Part shown: positions 56,088 through 64,000 of the stretch, one piece after another | Numbering within the stretch: the stretch's first letter is position 1 | How the letters are laid out: every line of letters starts with the position of its first letter | DNA from: Exiguobacterium aestuarii | Lineage (GTDB): Bacteria; Bacillota; Bacilli; Exiguobacteriales; Exiguobacteriaceae | Assembly (NCBI RefSeq): GCF_020171655.1 | Contig: NZ_JAIVAC010000001.1 | Coordinates: 496,001 to 560,000 of the forward strand | Direction of reading: 5' to 3' | DNA: 64,000 nucleotides | Notes under the pieces: model-generated | Seen by the model: only the letters and a program-made list of their open reading frames with translations | Database searches by the model: none | What the model was told of the DNA's origin: nothing | Made by a program: the position numbers and the translations under genes

Positions 56088-57067
56088 TATACTTTAATAC
56101 GATTTGCGATCGTGTCTGCGATGGCTTTTCCATGGAAGCGACCGTTCTCGATAAAAATCTTATTCGCATCGTTGCCGGCAGCGACAACGCCAGCGATGAA
56201 CAAATGCTCGACATTCGTTTCGAACGTTTCCTCATCAAACGTCGGAACACCGCTCTCCTGATCGATCGTGATTCCCGCATTTTCAAAAAGGTGATGGTCT
56301 GGTTGATACCCTGTCATCGCGAGGACGTGATCGGCATACACATGCTTCTTTTCCCCATGTTGGTGATAATAGACACCATCTTCGGTAATGCGATCGATTG
56401 TCGCCTCAAATTCCATTCGAACTTTTTCATGTCGGACGAGTGAGTCGAAGTTAGGGAGAACCCATGGCTTCACGGAAGGACTGTAGGAGTCACCGCGATA
56501 AAGCACTGTTACATATGCTCCAGCCTTTTCGAGTTCGATTGCCGCATCGACTGCAGAGTTCTTTCCACCGATGATGGTGACGTGTTGTCGATAGTACGGA
56601 TGGGCTTCGTGGAAATAATGGTGGACATGTGGTAACTCTTCACCAGGCACATCGAGCATGCGAGGACGTCCATAATATCCTGTGGCTAAAATCACATAAT
56701 CCGCCTCGCGAACGATTTCCCCACGACGCTCGTGTCTAGACGTCACGACGAACCGATCGTCGATTTTCTCGACTGATTCCACGGTCTCGAACGGATGGAC
56801 GTTCAATCCGGTACGGGTGACGACTTCCCGATAGTAGACGAGTGCATCTTGTCGCCGTGGCTTTAAATCTTTACATATAAACGGGATGTCCCCGATCTCT
56901 AACAGGTTTGCAGATGAAAAGAACGTTTGATGGGTCGGATATCGATAGATTGCATCAACGATATTTCCTCGTTCAATTACCGTACAAGAAACCCCAATCT
57001 TCTCTAACTCGATGGCCGCTGATAGACCACATGGTCCAGCACCCACAATAATCGCTTGTTTATTCAC
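56087..57067 (-). CDS. ypdA: YpdA-family flavoprotein, bacillithiol disulfide reductase
   Basis: The 326-residue FAD/NAD(P)H protein begins with the dinucleotide motif VGAGPCG, where Cys13 lies in the position of the conserved active-site Cys of YpdA. A second Rossmann motif, IIGGKNSAVDAAIE, is near the middle, and a C-terminal FAD motif (HLFIAGVVAAGNDANKIF) closes it. YpdA reduces bacillithiol disulfide to keep the thiol pool. It is next to the glutamate dehydrogenase gene, as in B. subtilis. GAGGTGAT lies before the ATG. Confidence 0.9.
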   Translation of the reverse strand: MNKQAIIVGAGPCGLSAAIELEKIGVSCTVIERGNIVDAIYRYPTHQTFFSSANLLEIGDIPFICKDLKPRRQDALVYYREVVTRTGLNVHPFETVESVEKIDDRFVVTSRHERRGEIVREADYVILATGYYGRPRMLDVPGEELPHVHHYFHEAHPYYRQHVTIIGGKNSAVDAAIELEKAGAYVTVLYRGDSYSPSVKPWVLPNFDSLVRHEKVRMEFEATIDRITEDGVYYHQHGEKKHVYADHVLAMTGYQPDHHLFENAGITIDQESGVPTFDEETFETNVEHLFIAGVVAAGNDANKIFIENGRFHGKAIADTIANRIKV

Positions 57068-57118
57068 TGAAAATCACCTCTTTGCTCATTGTATGGAAGG
57101 GAATGCGGAAGCGCAAGG

Positions 57119-58090
57119 TTATTGCTGGAAGCTAAAGCTATGCTCCATCACGGATTGAGAAGAACCGGATTCGAGTTCCACGAGTAAACGCAGGCGAGCT
57201 TTTTGCGAATTTAGCCCGTTCGAGAAAATGATCCCCATCTCTTTCAATTGTTTCCCACCACCAGCATACCCGTATACGTCTTGGACGATTCCGTTAAAGC
57301 AACGGCTAACAATCACGACGGGAATTTCCTCGACCAAACGTTCAAGTGCCGGCAATAGTGTCGGTGGGACGTTTCCTTGCCCTAACACTTCGAGGACGAG
57401 TCCGTCGTATCCAAGTTCCATCACCGATTCGAGCAAATCAGGCTCCATTCCCGCAACGACTTTTAACACAGCTACCCGTTTTGAGATGGACGGAATCATT
57501 TTAGGCTGTCTCGTTGCCGGTTGACTATAGATGAGTACGTGATCCTTTGTGACCATACCCACGTTTCCGAAATGAACTGACTTGAACGTATCGACGGATG
57601 ACGTATGTGTTTTTGTGACGTTGAAGGCCGAGTGTATCTCTCCGTTAAATACGACGAGTACGCCTTTTCCGCGAGCCGATTCACTCTTTGCGACCCGAAG
57701 AGCGGTAATTAAATTGAATTCACCGTCTGAACCGACTTCATTCGAGGAACGCATCGCTCCTGTCAAGACGATTGGTACAGGCGCACCGAGCGTAATCTGC
57801 AAGAAGTAAGCCGTTTCTTCAAGCGTATCTGTTCCATGTGTGATCACGACTCCGTCATACGTGTCCTGCGTCAATTCATGTTGAATGAATTGGGCCAGTT
57901 CAAGCATTTTGTCGGGTGTCATATGTGGAGATGGAATATTTGAGAAATGCTTTGTCGTAATGTGGGCGATGTCCGTCGCCTTCGGAAGTGTAGCGTCGAT
58001 TGGATTCACATCGCTCGGTTCGACGTGTCCTGTACCGGATTGGGACATGGCGATTGTACCGCCTGTGTGAATAAGTAATAAATGATTCAT
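57119..58090 (-). CDS. ansA: L-asparaginase
   Basis: Asparaginase turns asparagine into aspartate and ammonia. The first catalytic Thr motif is HTGGTIAMS (Thr9/Thr12) and the second VITHGTDTLEETAYF, as in bacterial asparaginases. No signal peptide is seen, so it is cytoplasmic. ATG at 58090 is chosen, 6 nt after AGGAGG; the open frame upstream of it adds no homologous residues. 323 aa. It is transcribed towards ypdA, with a 51-bp gap, and divergently from prsW. Confidence 0.93.
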   Translation of the reverse strand: MNHLLLIHTGGTIAMSQSGTGHVEPSDVNPIDATLPKATDIAHITTKHFSNIPSPHMTPDKMLELAQFIQHELTQDTYDGVVITHGTDTLEETAYFLQITLGAPVPIVLTGAMRSSNEVGSDGEFNLITALRVAKSESARGKGVLVVFNGEIHSAFNVTKTHTSSVDTFKSVHFGNVGMVTKDHVLIYSQPATRQPKMIPSISKRVAVLKVVAGMEPDLLESVMELGYDGLVLEVLGQGNVPPTLLPALERLVEEIPVVIVSRCFNGIVQDVYGYAGGGKQLKEMGIIFSNGLNSQKARLRLLVELESGSSQSVMEHSFSFQQ

Positions 58091-58197
58091 AAATGACCTC
58101 CTAATTATTTTTATGGATATTTCCATTTTCTAGGCGTTACACACTTTTTCTTTCAGACAATTCAGTGTATGCTAATGAGAGAAAGGAGAGATGCGTC

Positions 58198-58854
58198 ATG
58201 ATCGCAATCGCCTTGTCTGCGGTGGCACCAGGGCTTGCCCTTCTTTCCTACTTCTATCTTCGCCATGAATTGGAAGCAGAACCGCTCGGATATGTGATTC
58301 GTTCTTTCGTGGCCGGGGCCGTTCTCGTTTTCCCGATCATGTTTATCCAATATGCGTTCGTTGAAGAAGGGGTGCTGACTGGTCCGTTTTGGCAGGCATA
58401 TGTCACCACTGCCTTACTCGAAGAGTTTTTTAAGTGGTTTATGATTTATTATACAATATATATACATAAAGTCTTTGATGATTACTACGACGGGATTCTC
58501 TATGCGGTCGCCTGCTCATTAGGCTTTGCGACGTTAGAGAATTTTTTATACTTATGGGTGTACGATTCATTAGAAATCGCGATTTGGCGCGCCATTTTAC
58601 CGGTGAGCGGCCATGCATTGTTTGCGGTTGTCATGGGCTATTGCTTGGGGCGTGCCAAACATTCGGCACGTGAGCGGGTGTGGCTGTTTATGGCAGTCTT
58701 TTCTGCAACGGTCATCCACGGGACGTTTGATTTGATCTTGATTTTAGAACCGAATCATAAGTTGCCGGCCGTGCTCTATATCGTCATTTTATGGATGGTT
58801 GCACTTCTGCTTGTACGAGCAGCCAATCTGTCCAATCGTCGTCAATTTAAATAA
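58198..58854 (+). CDS. prsW: Intramembrane protease PrsW
   Basis: PrsW makes the site-1 cut in the anti-sigma factor RsiW, before RseP/RasP acts. The 218-residue polytopic protein has the family glutamate pair in ALLEEFFKWFMIY, ATLENFLYL, HALFAVVMGYCLG and VIHGTFD. ATG 58198 has AAAGGAG at 9 nt. The motI gene starts 14 bp after its stop, so they are probably one transcript. No RsiW or SigW gene is seen in this window. Confidence 0.9.
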   Translation: MIAIALSAVAPGLALLSYFYLRHELEAEPLGYVIRSFVAGAVLVFPIMFIQYAFVEEGVLTGPFWQAYVTTALLEEFFKWFMIYYTIYIHKVFDDYYDGILYAVACSLGFATLENFLYLWVYDSLEIAIWRAILPVSGHALFAVVMGYCLGRAKHSARERVWLFMAVFSATVIHGTFDLILILEPNHKLPAVLYIVILWMVALLLVRAANLSNRRQFK

Positions 58855-58868
58855 AGGGGAACATGCGT

Positions 58869-59534
58869 ATGCTGAAAGAAGGACAAGAATTACGAATCGA
58901 AGTAGAAGGACGGAATGAGGGGAAAACAAAGATTGCGGCCATAGTGGATCAAATCGTTTGGATTGAATCACCAAGTGACACGACGACGCTTAAAACCTTC
59001 TTCTTACATGAAGAAGAAGAGATGCGTGTTTACTTTTTCAAAGGGGATAACCAATTGTTCGCATTTGATACGAAAGTTGCGAAACGAATCAGTGATGCGC
59101 AGATGACGATTCGCTATGCTTTCAAGATGCCGGATGAGAAGAAAATCAAACGAATTCAACGACGTGAATATTTGCGCGTCCCTGAAATGATTGATGTGAC
59201 AGTTGTTGCGGCAGATGGAGCAGACTTCGAATCGTTCGAAACGACGTCGCTTGACGTATCGGCAGGCGGTATGAAAATTATTGCGAACCGTGTGCCCGTT
59301 GAAGTAAACGAATCGCTCATCGTCGTTTTCCGAATTGAAGATGAGCAGGGTGCGCCGCAACTCTTTCGTGTGAAGAGTCGTTTAGTACGTATACATAAAC
59401 AAGAAGTGAAACAAGAGCTTTCTTTGGCATTCGAAGATTTGACCCCTCGTGATCAGGAGACGATTTTACGATACTGTTTCCGCGTTCAACTTGAAGCGCG
59501 TAAGCGGACAGGGTCTGTATTTTCTTCAAGATAA
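58869..59534 (+). CDS. PilZ-domain c-di-GMP receptor, MotI (YpfA/DgrA)-like
   Basis: A 221-residue protein with a YcgR-like N-terminal domain and a C-terminal PilZ domain. The two c-di-GMP-binding motifs are intact: RxxxR at Arg99-Arg103 (REYLR) and DxSxxG at Asp129-Gly134. In B. subtilis, MotI acts as a clutch on the flagellar stator MotA at high c-di-GMP. This links the region to the flagellar genes at the left end. ATG 58869 is chosen, 9 nt after AAGGGG; ATG 58863 is too close. Confidence 0.88.
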   Translation: MLKEGQELRIEVEGRNEGKTKIAAIVDQIVWIESPSDTTTLKTFFLHEEEEMRVYFFKGDNQLFAFDTKVAKRISDAQMTIRYAFKMPDEKKIKRIQRREYLRVPEMIDVTVVAADGADFESFETTSLDVSAGGMKIIANRVPVEVNESLIVVFRIEDEQGAPQLFRVKSRLVRIHKQEVKQELSLAFEDLTPRDQETILRYCFRVQLEARKRTGSVFSSR

Positions 59535-59548
59535 AAAACTGTTATGAT
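59520..59548 (+). promoter_or_regulatory. Possible promoter of cmk
   Basis: A good -10 TATGAT (59543-59548) lies 17 nt after TTTTCT (59520-59525), a weak -35 that overlaps the end of the PilZ gene. Confidence 0.4.
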
Positions 59549-59550
59549 GT

Positions 59551-59608
59551 TCTCGGGATTATAGACCGAGAGGAGGAGGGTATCGGGCACACTCGATACC
59601 CGTTTTGT
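59551..59608 (+). promoter_or_regulatory. cmk leader: two hairpins around the Shine-Dalgarno site
   Basis: Hairpin 1 is TCTCGG/CCGAGA (59551-59556 and 59566-59571). The only good Shine-Dalgarno, AGGAGG, is at 59571-59576. Hairpin 2 is a 10-bp stem with a CACA loop (59578-59601). ATG is at 59609. On the linear RNA the Shine-Dalgarno site is 32 nt from ATG, but with hairpin 2 folded the spacing becomes 8 nt. Hairpin 2 is followed by GTTTTG and could also be a weak terminator. Confidence 0.55.
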
Positions 59609-60283
59609 ATGAAAAAATCGTTACAAATTGCTTTAGATGGACCGGCTGGTGCCGGGAAAAGTACAATCGCCAAGTCGTTGGCGAAACAATTGGGGTATGT
59701 CTATATAGACACAGGTGCGATTTATCGAGCAGTCACATATCGTGCTTTAAACGAGAAGATAAATCTTGAAGATGGTCCCGCACTCGCGAAGATGATCGAG
59801 AACATGTCGATTCGTCTCGTGCCATCTGAAGAAGGGCAACGTGTATTCGATGGCGAACAAGAAGTGACAGATGTCATTCGTTCTAGTGAAGTGACGAATA
59901 ATGTGAGTTTTGTCGCCCGTCAATCGGAAGTACGGGATGCCTTGATGGATTTACAGCGTGATTTGGCGAAGCATGGCGGTGTCGTCATGGATGGGCGCGA
60001 TATCGGCACGCATGTGTTACCGAACGCAGATTTGAAAGTGTTTATGACTGCCTCGGTCGAAGAACGGGCACGCCGTCGTCATGATGAAAATGTGTCAAAA
60101 GGAATCCCGAGTGATTACGAGCGATTGAAGGAAGAAATTGCTCTTCGTGACAAACGTGATTCAGAGCGCGAGGTCGCGCCTCTCCGTCAAGCTGAAGATG
60201 CTCATTATCTCGATACGACGACGTTGTCGATTGATGGGGTCGTCTCGGCGATTGAACGATTAATTGAAGAGGTGAAAGCATGA
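59609..60283 (+). CDS. cmk: Cytidylate kinase
   Basis: Cmk phosphorylates CMP and dCMP. The P-loop GPAGAGKST starts at Gly11, followed by YIDTGAIYRAVTYRAL and GRDIGTHVLPNADLKVF, all family hallmarks. 224 aa is normal. The start ATG fits the family N-terminus (MKKSLQIALDGPAG), but no Shine-Dalgarno sequence lies directly before it; see the leader entry. It overlaps plsC by 4 bp, in the order cmk-plsC-rpsA-der-gpsA. Confidence 0.96.
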   Translation: MKKSLQIALDGPAGAGKSTIAKSLAKQLGYVYIDTGAIYRAVTYRALNEKINLEDGPALAKMIENMSIRLVPSEEGQRVFDGEQEVTDVIRSSEVTNNVSFVARQSEVRDALMDLQRDLAKHGGVVMDGRDIGTHVLPNADLKVFMTASVEERARRRHDENVSKGIPSDYERLKEEIALRDKRDSEREVAPLRQAEDAHYLDTTTLSIDGVVSAIERLIEEVKA

Positions 60284-60903
60284 GTAAACCGTTGAACAAT
60301 GGTCCGTTTGGAATGTATCGGATGGCTAGGGCCGTCGTGAACATCATTCAACTCGCATCGTTTCGCGTCGAATTCATCGGACGCGAACATGTCCCAAAGG
60401 ATGGATCGATTCTCGTCTGTTCGAACCACCAATCAAACTGGGACCCGGTCCTCCTCGCATGTGCGATTCCGAAAGAACGTCCATTACGATTCTTTGCGAA
60501 AAAAGAGCTTTTCAGCGTTCCTGTATTGAAGCATATTTTGAACCGTGCGGGACAAATTCCTGTATCGCGTGGGGAAGGTGACCGTCAGGCGCTTCGAGTT
60601 GTTCTTCAAAAGCTAAAAGAAGACGAGGTCATCTCGATTTTCCCTGAGGGTACACGTTCAAAAGATGGGACGTTAGGAAAGGCGCAAGCCGGGGTTGGTT
60701 TCTTTGCGATGCGTTCAGACGCGCACATTTTACCGATTGCCATCATCGGTAGATATAAGTTTCGTGCGAAATTGCGTGTCGTCATTGGAAAGCCGATTGA
60801 TTTGGCTCCTTTGAAGGAACGTAAGGCAAACGCACAAGAGGCGGCTGACTTAATCATGGATACAATTGCCGACCTCTATTTGAAACATTCATTCACGAAG
60901 TAA
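60280..60903 (+). CDS. plsC: 1-acyl-glycerol-3-phosphate acyltransferase
   Basis: PlsC adds the second acyl chain to make phosphatidic acid, the substrate of CdsA. The catalytic HX4D motif is in CSNHQSNWDP and the substrate motif in FPEGTRSKDG. The 207-residue protein has one amphipathic or membrane-associated N-terminal helix. GAGGTGAAAG precedes the ATG, which overlaps the cmk stop (ATGA). Confidence 0.93.
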   Translation: MSKPLNNGPFGMYRMARAVVNIIQLASFRVEFIGREHVPKDGSILVCSNHQSNWDPVLLACAIPKERPLRFFAKKELFSVPVLKHILNRAGQIPVSRGEGDRQALRVVLQKLKEDEVISIFPEGTRSKDGTLGKAQAGVGFFAMRSDAHILPIAIIGRYKFRAKLRVVIGKPIDLAPLKERKANAQEAADLIMDTIADLYLKHSFTK

Positions 60904-61008
60904 TTATAGGGTTTGAGGAATTGAGGTTTAAACTTCTTTCAATAGAGGTACAATCTTCATAACGCCTTGACAAATTCTCGGAATTATAAGAGATTTATAC
61001 TAGGTGTA

Positions 61009-61031
61009 AGCGCCTCAGGGCGCTCCTTTTT
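61009..61031 (+). terminator. Leader hairpin before rpsA
   Basis: AGCGCC (61009-61014) and GGCGCT (61019-61024) form a perfect 6-bp GC-rich stem with a TCAG loop, followed by CCT5. It is about 30 nt before the rpsA start. A TATACT lies just upstream at 60996-61001 but has no -35 at the right distance, so a promoter could not be fixed. Confidence 0.55.
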
Positions 61032-61059
61032 GTACTCATCGTGAGGGGGTAGTGTTGGA

Positions 61060-62208
61060 ATGGTCGAAGAAATGAAAGATATGCCTGATTTTGAAATTAA
61101 TCGTGGTCAAATTGTGACCGGAACAGTTGTCAAAATCGAGGACAAGCAAGCGCTGATCGATATCGGTTATAAAACCGAAGCGATTTTGCCAATTAGCGAA
61201 GTATCAAGCATGCATCTAGACGATTTAAACGAATCACTCCAAGTGAACGACGAGATTCGTGTCAAAGTTAAAAAAGTCACGGACGAAGAAGTGGTCGTTT
61301 CGAAAAAAGACGTCGATGCTGAAGCAGCATGGGATCGAATTGTCGAGAAATTCGAATCGGGCGAAGTGTTTGAAGTGATGGTGAAAGATAAGGTCAAAGG
61401 TGGTCTTGTCGTCGATATCGGAATCCGTGGATTTATCCCGGCATCTCTTGTCGAAAGTCACTTTGTCGAAGACTTCTCGTCTTATTTAAACAAACCAATT
61501 ACCGTAAAAGTCGTCGAGATTGATCGCGAAAAAAATCGCGTCATCTTGTCACATAAAGCAGTTGTCGAAGCAGAAATGAGTGCCAAGAAATCAGAGACGC
61601 TTGAATCGCTCGAAGTCGGTCAAGTGATCGAAGGAACGGTTCAACGTTTGACGGACTTCGGTGCGTTCGTTGATATCGGCGGTGTGGACGGTCTCGTCCA
61701 TATCTCAGAAATGGCGCACAGCCGTGTTGAGAAGCCGAGCGATGTCGTAACAGAAGGCGACCGCGTCAAAGTGAAAGTCCTTGGTCTCGACTTGGATAAT
61801 GAAAAAGTGAAACTCTCGATTAAAGAGACACAACCAGGTCCGTGGGAAACGATTGAAGGGAAAATTCAACCGGGTGATGTGATCGAAGGAACTGTCAAAC
61901 GTCTCGTGACGTTCGGTGCTTTCGTCGAGGTCGCACCACAAGTGGAAGGTCTCCTTCATATCTCGCAAATCGCGAACCGTCACATCGCAACGCCATCTGA
62001 AGTGTTATCAGAAGGCCAAGAAGTGAAAGTTAAAGTATTAGACGTTCATCTCGATGATAAGAAAATCTCATTGTCGATGCGTGCACTCGAATCATCTGAA
62101 CCGACTCGTCAAGATGATGATCAAGCGTTACTCGACGAATACAGCGACCAAGGAGGATTCTCTGTCTCTGAATTGACAGGTGATGAATCTTCGGACGACT
62201 CTAAATAA
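61060..62208 (+). CDS. rpsA: S1-domain ribosomal protein (YpfD-type RpsA)
   Basis: The 382-residue protein contains four S1 RNA-binding repeats, seen at about residues 15-82, 100-165, 187-253 and 272-338; the third and fourth share the ...[11 protein letters not shown] and ...[11 protein letters not shown] strands. E. coli S1 has six repeats; the four-repeat form is typical of Gram-positives, where its ribosome role is weaker. The C-terminal tail is acidic. ATG 61060 is 10 nt after GAGGGGG. Confidence 0.93.
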   Translation: MVEEMKDMPDFEINRGQIVTGTVVKIEDKQALIDIGYKTEAILPISEVSSMHLDDLNESLQVNDEIRVKVKKVTDEEVVVSKKDVDAEAAWDRIVEKFESGEVFEVMVKDKVKGGLVVDIGIRGFIPASLVESHFVEDFSSYLNKPITVKVVEIDREKNRVILSHKAVVEAEMSAKKSETLESLEVGQVIEGTVQRLTDFGAFVDIGGVDGLVHISEMAHSRVEKPSDVVTEGDRVKVKVLGLDLDNEKVKLSIKETQPGPWETIEGKIQPGDVIEGTVKRLVTFGAFVEVAPQVEGLLHISQIANRHIATPSEVLSEGQEVKVKVLDVHLDDKKISLSMRALESSEPTRQDDDQALLDEYSDQGGFSVSELTGDESSDDSK

Positions 62209-62220
62209 GATGATCGTTCA

Positions 62221-62249
62221 AGCGGGAGTCATGCTCCCGCTTCTTTTTG
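62221..62249 (+). terminator. Terminator after rpsA
   Basis: AAGCGGGAG (62221-62229) and CTCCCGCTT (62235-62243) form a 9-bp stem over a 5-nt loop, followed by CT5. Confidence 0.88.
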
Positions 62250-62252
62250 TAT

Positions 62253-62281
62253 GGTCACTTAATTTTGCCTGTGATATGATA
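62253..62281 (+). promoter_or_regulatory. Possible promoter of der-gpsA
   Basis: TGGTCA (62253-62258) and TATGAT (62276-62281) are 17 nt apart, just after the rpsA terminator. The -35 matches four of six consensus bases. Confidence 0.4.
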
Positions 62282-62346
62282 GGTAAGTTGCGTTTCGAAA
62301 TGTTGAAATGATGAAATTTTGATAGAAAGATTAGTGAGGTGTTGTT

Positions 62347-63657
62347 ATGGGAATTCCAGCAGTGGCCATCGTTGGCCGCCCGAATATCGGGAAATCCACA
62401 ATTTTTAACCGCATCATCGGAGATCGTGTCTCAATCGTCGATGATAAACCAGGTGTCACACGTGACCGTATTTATGGTACAGGAGAGTGGCTCAACCGTA
62501 AGTTCCATTTGATTGATACAGGTGGGATCGAAGTAGGAGACGAGCCGTTGCTCGTACAAATGCGTCATCAGGCTGAACTTGCCATCGATGAGGCGGATGT
62601 TATTATCTTCATGGTGAACGGTCGCGAAGGCATCACAGCAGCCGATGAAGAAGTAGCGAACTTGTTGTTCCGTTCGAACAAACCGATTGTCCTTGCCGTC
62701 AACAAAGTGGATAACTTTGAAATGAGAGATCTCATGTATGAGTTCTATTCACTAGGATTCGGCGATCCGTTCCCGATTTCGGGTACACATGGCTTAGGAC
62801 TTGGTGACTTGTTGGACCAAGTGTTCGAACTTGCTCCTGAAAAGGATGAATTTGAATATAACGAAGACGTCATTCAGTTCTCGTTGATTGGTCGTCCGAA
62901 CGTCGGGAAGTCTAGTTTGACGAACTCGATCCTTGGTGAAGATCGTGTCATCGTGTCAAACATCGCTGGAACGACTCGCGATGCGATCGATACACCGTTC
63001 ACACGTGACGGACAAGAGTATGTCATCATCGATACGGCTGGTATGCGCAAACGCGGAAAAGTATACGAATCGACAGAACGTTACAGCGTCATGCGCGCGC
63101 AAAAGGCGATTGAACGCTCAAACGTCGTCCTCGTCGTCCTCGATGGTGAAGAAGGAATCATCGAACAAGACAAACGTGTTGCAGGTCTCGCCCATGAAGC
63201 CGGGAAGGCGATTGTCATCGTCGTCAACAAGTGGGATGCAGTCGAAAAAGATGATAAGACGATGAAGAAGATGGAAGAGGAAATTCGCAAAGAATTCTTG
63301 TTCCTTGATTATGCACCGATTGTCTTCTTGTCGGCACTTACGTCGAAACGGTTGCAAACATTGTTGCCTGTCATCAAGCAAGTGGCAGAAACACATCGTC
63401 GTCGGATTTCGACGAGCGTATTGAACGATGTCATCGTCGATGCGGTCGCGATGAACCCGACACCGACAGATAAAGGACAACGTTTGAAGATCAACTACGC
63501 GACTCAAGTTGCCATCGAGCCGCCGACGTTCGTCTTGTTCGTCAACGATCCTGAATTGTTGCATTTCTCGTATAAACGTTATTTAGATAATCAAATTCGT
63601 AAAGCATTTGACTTCACCGGGACGCCGATTCATATCGTGGCTCGTCAGAAAAACTAA
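62347..63657 (+). CDS. der: Ribosome-assembly GTPase Der (EngA)
   Basis: Der is an essential GTPase for 50S subunit assembly and is unique in having two G domains in a row. The first P-loop is GRPNIGKST (residues 10-18), with DTGGIE; the second is GRPNVGKSS near residue 183, with [13 protein letters not shown]-like C-terminal domain follows. 436 aa is normal. The ATG follows GTGAGGTG. gpsA follows after 17 bp. Confidence 0.97.
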   Translation: MGIPAVAIVGRPNIGKSTIFNRIIGDRVSIVDDKPGVTRDRIYGTGEWLNRKFHLIDTGGIEVGDEPLLVQMRHQAELAIDEADVIIFMVNGREGITAADEEVANLLFRSNKPIVLAVNKVDNFEMRDLMYEFYSLGFGDPFPISGTHGLGLGDLLDQVFELAPEKDEFEYNEDVIQFSLIGRPNVGKSSLTNSILGEDRVIVSNIAGTTRDAIDTPFTRDGQEYVIIDTAGMRKRGKVYESTERYSVMRAQKAIERSNVVLVVLDGEEGIIEQDKRVAGLAHEAGKAIVIVVNKWDAVEKDDKTMKKMEEEIRKEFLFLDYAPIVFLSALTSKRLQTLLPVIKQVAETHRRRISTSVLNDVIVDAVAMNPTPTDKGQRLKINYATQVAIEPPTFVLFVNDPELLHFSYKRYLDNQIRKAFDFTGTPIHIVARQKN

Positions 63658-63674
63658 TAACGGGGGTGCCACTT

Positions 63675-64000
63675 ATGGCAAATGTAGCTGTCATTGGAGC
63701 GGGAAGTTGGGGAACGGCCATCTCGCTCGTATTAGCGGATAATGGTCATGACGTCCTGCTCTATGGACGTGAACAAGAGCATGTGGACGAAATCAATTCG
63801 TCTCATACAAACTCGTTTTATTTGAAAGACGCACCGTTACCGGAATCGATTCGGGCCACGACAGATTTGAAGGAAGCGCTCGACGGACGCAACATCGTCT
63901 TCCTTGTCGTCCCAAGCTCGGCGATTCGTCCTGTCTCGAAACAGTTGAACACCATGTTGAAGGAACCGGTCACCATCGTTCATGCCGCAAAAGGGATTGA
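63675..64000 (+). CDS. gpsA: Glycerol-3-phosphate dehydrogenase [NAD(P)+], N-terminal part
   Basis: The frame runs off the right edge after 108 complete codons. The NAD(P)-binding VIGAGSWGTAISLVLADNGHD is at residue 6 and the later VFLVVPSSAIR and HAAKGI match GpsA, which makes sn-glycerol 3-phosphate for phospholipid synthesis and thus feeds PlsC and CdsA. GGGGGTG lies before ATG 63675. The der-gpsA order is that of B. subtilis. Confidence 0.95.
   Translation, partial: MANVAVIGAGSWGTAISLVLADNGHDVLLYGREQEHVDEINSSHTNSFYLKDAPLPESIRATTDLKEALDGRNIVFLVVPSSAIRPVSKQLNTMLKEPVTIVHAAKGI

Noticed and set aside
56069-56443. A 124-codon open frame on the plus strand over the end of ypdA
   Set aside because: It begins inside the bidirectional terminator and lies antisense to ypdA, with no ribosome-binding site.
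60967-61001. TTGACA and TATACT before rpsA as a sigma-A promoter
   Set aside because: Both hexamers are good but 23 nt apart; no -10 lies at 16-18 nt from TTGACA and no -35 at the right distance from TATACT.

Overview
This window is core chromosome of a low-to-moderate GC Gram-positive bacterium of the order Bacillales. Gene order follows Bacillus subtilis closely over two long blocks, but the spore-associated genes that B. subtilis carries in the same places (dipicolinate synthase genes near mlpA, ypeB-sleB near prsW) are absent. The cell-wall genes present (MurE plus a FemA/B-type bridge enzyme) suggest a lysine-type wall. Together this points to a non-sporulating, motile Bacillales such as Exiguobacterium; the genus is my inference, not a database result.

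Region 1 (1-11060) is the end of the fla/che operon: fliP (partial), fliQ, fliR, flhB and flhA build the flagellar export gate, flhF and flhG place and count flagella, cheA, cheW, cheC and cheD form the chemotaxis core, and sigD plus a YlxL/SwrB-like membrane protein close it. cheB is missing from its usual place between flhG and cheA. Region 2 (11061-34106) is translation and envelope housekeeping: rpsB-tsf, pyrH-frr, uppS-cdsA-dxr-rseP-proS, polC, rimP-nusA-ylxR-ylxQ-infB-rbfA-truB-ribF, rpsO and pnp. Region 3 (34107-42852) holds an M16 peptidase, a cell-wall set (murE, a FemA/B-family transferase, a CwlK-like M15 peptidase) where B. subtilis has lysine/DAP genes, a ribonuclease J and the DNA translocase FtsK/SpoIIIE. 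Region 4 (42806-48817) is a GntR/HutC regulator with a nucleoside (NupNOPQ-type) ABC transporter that has a cre-like site in front.

Region 5 (48866-64000) begins at a synteny break: genes that lie far away in B. subtilis follow. These are fer (minus strand), ypbB-recQ, a short membrane protein in the ypbE position, a MerR-type regulator with a cobalamin-binding domain that resembles the light sensor CarH, a MecA/YpbH adaptor, ddl, glutamate dehydrogenase, then ypdA and ansA on the minus strand, prsW, a PilZ (MotI/YpfA) protein, cmk, plsC, the S1-like rpsA, der and the start of gpsA.

Terminators are abundant and easy to see, and several translation genes (rimP, rpsA, cmk, possibly rpsB and rpsO) have a hairpin in the leader between a likely promoter and the start codon. 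I see no tRNA, rRNA, insertion sequence, prophage, CRISPR array or defence island. The most unusual items are the CarH-like regulator, the replacement of the DAP locus by a lysine-type wall cluster, an ordered leader in front of cmk where a hairpin lies between the Shine-Dalgarno sequence and the start codon, and two cre-like sites 22 bp apart at the glutamate dehydrogenase promoter.
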